IMG/VR virus record: IMGVR_UViG_3300025411_001047
Coordinates: 1 to 43,104 of that record
DNA: 43,104 nucleotides
From: a virus
Reading direction: 5' to 3' (one strand)
Shown here: one piece after another, positions 41,220 through 43,104 of the stretch
Layout of the letters: every line of letters starts with the position of its first letter
Position numbering within the stretch: position 1 is the stretch's first letter
Notes under the pieces: generated by a model
The model's input: the letters and a program-made list of their open reading frames with translations, nothing else
What the model was told of the DNA's origin: nothing
The model's database searches: none
Position numbers and translations under genes: made by a program

Positions 41220-41560
41220 TGACAGTTCCACTTACGTAGAGCTAATGCTTTACGGGTAGGTTTACCGTTTGGTTTTTTCATCGGGCCTTTGACACCCTTC
41301 ATACGCGCACAAAAGCTCTTACGGCGTTTAGCTGCTTTGCTGCCTGGTTTTAATTTACCTGGCTTAGTAGTAACAGCCATTGACAAGTGACTACCTGGGT
41401 GACTGTGACGGTAGCTCATTATACCTTTACGGTTAAGACCACCTGTAGGTGATTTACCAGCTTTCTTTTGCCAAGTAGGTGCATGACCTTCAACAGGAAA
41501 CGATTCGGTAAATTCTCTTAACAGACTTTCATACCTTGCATCAAAGTTTTTAAATAGCAT
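41216..41560 (-). CDS. Small basic protein (DUF6321-like), possible virion protein
   Basis: A 114-residue protein. I start it at 41560 (MLFKNFDARYESLLREF); a longer frame adds 14 residues that contain no domain. The N-terminal helix ends in L-L-R-E, again a possible gp21 protease site. The rest, APTWQKKAGKSPTGGLNRKGIMSY, then AAKRRKSFCARMKGVKGPMKK and a final ALRKWNC, is a pattern that I remember from marine and environmental T4-like phages as DUF6321. Lys and Arg make up about a quarter of it, so DNA binding is likely. It is divergent from phoH. Confidence 0.6.
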   Translation of the reverse strand: MLFKNFDARYESLLREFTESFPVEGHAPTWQKKAGKSPTGGLNRKGIMSYRHSHPGSHLSMAVTTKPGKLKPGSKAAKRRKSFCARMKGVKGPMKKPNGKPTRKALALRKWNCH

Positions 41561-41571
41561 ATATATATTTA
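41561..41571 (-). promoter_or_regulatory. Candidate late promoter TAAATATATAT (minus strand)
   Basis: Read on the minus strand, the box touches the ATG of the DUF6321-like gene, within the inverted repeat AGCATA...TATGCT at 41556-41575. A transcript starting from a box so close would be leaderless or begin elsewhere. Confidence 0.35.
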
Positions 41572-41581
41572 TGCTTTGAAG

Positions 41582-41590
41582 TAAATATAA
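41582..41590 (+). promoter_or_regulatory. Candidate late promoter TAAATATAA (phoH)
   Basis: The box ends 4 bases before the phoH ATG. The 34-base divergent gap therefore has one box for each direction. Confidence 0.5.
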
Positions 41591-41594
41591 ACAG

Positions 41595-42374
41595 ATGAGC
41601 AAAAAAAAGCGATTACAAAAACAGAAGTTAGCTCAACAAAGTCAAAATAATGCACCTGCTACTAAAGACAAGAGTATTTTAGTACATCAGGCCGATAAGT
41701 TAGAAAGACCGGTACAGATACGACAAAGGCCGGATTTAACAAATAAACAAAAAGAATTTCTCAAAATAGCATTAGACAATCACACTAAGATTGTATTCTT
41801 AACAGGTCCTTCTGGTAGTAGTAAAAGCTTTTTAGCCACGTTAGTAGCGCTGGAGCTTTTAAATTTAAAGAAGGTATCTGACTTAATATATATTCGCAGT
41901 ATAGTAGAGAGTTCAGATAATAAAATGGGATATCTCCCGGGAGATGCTGCAGAGAAACTATCTCCATATCTTGAACCTTTAATGGAGAAGCTTGATGAAC
42001 TGCTTTGTAAAGCTGATATTAATATGCTTATGAAAGAAAACCGTATTGAAGGTAAACCAACCGGATATCTTCGTGGTCTTTCGTGGAATGCTAAAGCAGT
42101 TATCATGGACGAAGCTCAAAATAGTACATTTAGAGAGCTAACTACTTTAATGACTCGTGTTGGTCAGTTTAGCAAATTGTTTATTTGCGGTGACCCTATG
42201 CAATCAGATATTAATGGTAAATCGGGATTTGAAAAAATGTGTAACGTTTTTAACGATGAAGAGAGTCGAGATAAAGGTATCCATGTCTTTACATTGACGG
42301 AAGCCGATATTGTGCGTAGTGAAATTGTAAAGTTTATTGTAAAAAAATTAGAACTTTACAATAAGAAGGGTTAA
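41595..42374 (+). CDS. phoH: PhoH-like ATPase
   Basis: A 259-residue protein. After a basic leader (KKKRLQKQKLAQQ) and LTNKQKEFLKIALD comes Walker A GPSGSSKS, followed by YIRSIVES, GYLPGDAAEKLSPYL, the Walker B AVIMDEAQN, and CGDPMQSD. These are the PhoH family's motifs in full. PhoH is common in marine and environmental T4-like phages. It is a P-loop ATPase with suspected RNA helicase or RNA-processing functions and no settled phage role. The N-terminal basic tail is longer than in the host proteins. Confidence 0.9.
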   Translation: MSKKKRLQKQKLAQQSQNNAPATKDKSILVHQADKLERPVQIRQRPDLTNKQKEFLKIALDNHTKIVFLTGPSGSSKSFLATLVALELLNLKKVSDLIYIRSIVESSDNKMGYLPGDAAEKLSPYLEPLMEKLDELLCKADINMLMKENRIEGKPTGYLRGLSWNAKAVIMDEAQNSTFRELTTLMTRVGQFSKLFICGDPMQSDINGKSGFEKMCNVFNDEESRDKGIHVFTLTEADIVRSEIVKFIVKKLELYNKKG

Positions 42375-42456
42375 CTTTTCTAACTACGTCCAGCACACAG
42401 GCGAACAAAAAATATTTTTTTATTAGAGATAAAAAAGTAAAAGCCCGTACAATACG

Positions 42457-42465
42457 TAAATAATA
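42457..42465 (+). promoter_or_regulatory. Candidate late-type promoter TAAATAATA (nrdB)
   Basis: The box lies 17 bases before the nrdB ATG and is identical to that before the portal. In T4 nrdB is not a late gene, so either the box is used differently here or it is a chance AT-rich match. Confidence 0.35.
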
Positions 42466-42482
42466 TTCCCTGTACTAAAACT

Positions 42483-43104
42483 ATGATATTCGACGAACAA
42501 ATTTCTCGTAAACCTAATCACTATCCTTGGACTGAGGAATTTATCGAATCCATGCATAATGGTTTTTGGACACATAAGGAGTTTAGCTTTAAGTCAGATG
42601 TACAGCAGTTTAAAGTTAAGTTAAACGATCAAGAAAGAGAAATTATTATTCGCACTTTATCCGCTATCGGTCAAATTGAAGTTGCGGTAAAAACGTTTTG
42701 GGCTAAGCTTGGTGAAAACCTACCACACCCTTCATTACAGGATCTTGGCTATGTAATGGCTAACACTGAAGTAATTCATAATAATGCTTATGAAAGGCTA
42801 TTAACTGTACTCGGCCTTGAAGATGTATTTGAAGAGAATCTCAAGTTAGAATGGATACAAGGCCGTGTAAAGTATCTTAAGAAATATACACATCGTTACT
42901 ATAAAGACAAGAAAAAACAATATCTTTACGCTATTATACTCTTTACACTATTCGTAGAGAATGTATCGCTTATGAGCCAGTTCTACATTATTAACTGGTT
43001 TGCACGTAATAAGAATCTGCTTAAGGATACTGATCAACAGGTTAAATACACTCGTAACGAAGAGCATATTCATGCTCTTGTTGGTATGAAGATTATTAAC
43101 ACTA
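42483..43104 (+). CDS. nrdB: Ribonucleotide reductase class I small subunit, NrdB (3' end beyond the window)
   Basis: The first 207 residues of NrdB. Di-iron ligands are visible: Glu66 (GQIEVAVK), Glu96 and His99 (NTEVIHNNAY), a later Glu in LFVENVS, and Glu and His in EEHIHALVG. Tyr103 is placed for the stable radical (H-x3-Y). NrdB with NrdA turns ribonucleoside diphosphates into deoxy forms, giving the phage its dNTPs. The gene begins 108 bases after phoH and is cut by the right edge. NrdA is not in the window. Confidence 0.94.
   Translation, partial: MIFDEQISRKPNHYPWTEEFIESMHNGFWTHKEFSFKSDVQQFKVKLNDQEREIIIRTLSAIGQIEVAVKTFWAKLGENLPHPSLQDLGYVMANTEVIHNNAYERLLTVLGLEDVFEENLKLEWIQGRVKYLKKYTHRYYKDKKKQYLYAIILFTLFVENVSLMSQFYIINWFARNKNLLKDTDQQVKYTRNEEHIHALVGMKIINT

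Noticed and set aside
42375-42482. tRNA or small RNA gene before nrdB
   Set aside because: No cloverleaf, GTTCRANNC box or clear hairpin is visible. The stretch is A/T-rich with only a promoter-like box.

Overview
The window is a piece of the genome of a large T4-like myovirus (tailed phage with a contractile tail). It is AT-rich, about 98 % coding, has no tRNA or rRNA gene, and no gene-free stretch longer than about 215 bases. The T4 core is recognisable on both strands. Replication and recombination genes are a family B DNA polymerase (gp43), gp46/gp47, UvsW, UvsY, a primase and a probable clamp-loader subunit. A gp55-type late sigma factor is present. Virion genes are a gp4-like head-completion nuclease, a gp15-like tail terminator, portal (gp20), a gp13-type neck protein, prohead protease (gp21), scaffold (gp22) and major capsid protein (gp23). 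A gp31/GroES-like protein, PhoH and NrdB complete the set. The host cannot be named from this sequence. Start codons almost never have a Shine-Dalgarno sequence, not even that of the major capsid gene, which fits a host with SD-poor initiation such as Bacteroidota (inference).

Layout. Positions 1-13707 (minus strand) are one tightly overlapping operon read right to left: uvsY, uvsW, 55, 47, three glycosyltransferases (GT2, GT11, GT10), a dATP/dGTP diphosphohydrolase-like gene, two more GTs, 46, a GT4, DNA polymerase and a DpdA-like transglycosylase cut by the window edge. Positions 13751-28924 (mostly plus) hold small Ala/Pro-rich proteins that look like internal head proteins, a GIY-YIG nuclease, a lysozyme (minus), queD, queE, a P-loop kinase, a gp4-like nuclease (minus), primase, queC, a class II glutamine amidotransferase, a DUF366-like protein, a clamp-loader/GroES-like group and a DinG/XPD-type helicase. 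Positions 28933-39756 hold the virion block, interrupted by a minus-strand group (neck protein plus three sugar-transferase genes). Positions 39853-43104 hold two tandem GT2 paralogues, a small basic protein, phoH and the start of nrdB.

Two systems stand out. The first is a 7-deazaguanine DNA-modification pathway spread over several loci: QueD, QueE, QueC, a free-standing amidotransferase directly after queC, and a DpdA-like enzyme. It predicts preQ0 or archaeosine-type bases in the phage DNA. The second is a very large sugar-transfer repertoire: twelve genes, including adjacent GT10 and GT11 fucosyltransferase-type genes, a GT9 fold split over two genes, and a GT2 fused to a decayed methyltransferase. 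These sit in the same genome as a tail-terminator protein carrying mucin-like Thr-Pro linkers and InlB-like domains. My hypothesis is that the virion itself is glycosylated.

Regulatory structure is also visible. A T4-late-promoter-like box (TAAATAATA, TAAATATAA or TAAGTAT) lies immediately upstream of more than a dozen genes, leaving very short leaders. Two strong hairpin terminators bracket the major capsid gene. Four of the five convergent gene pairs share their stop codons through a TTAA palindrome.
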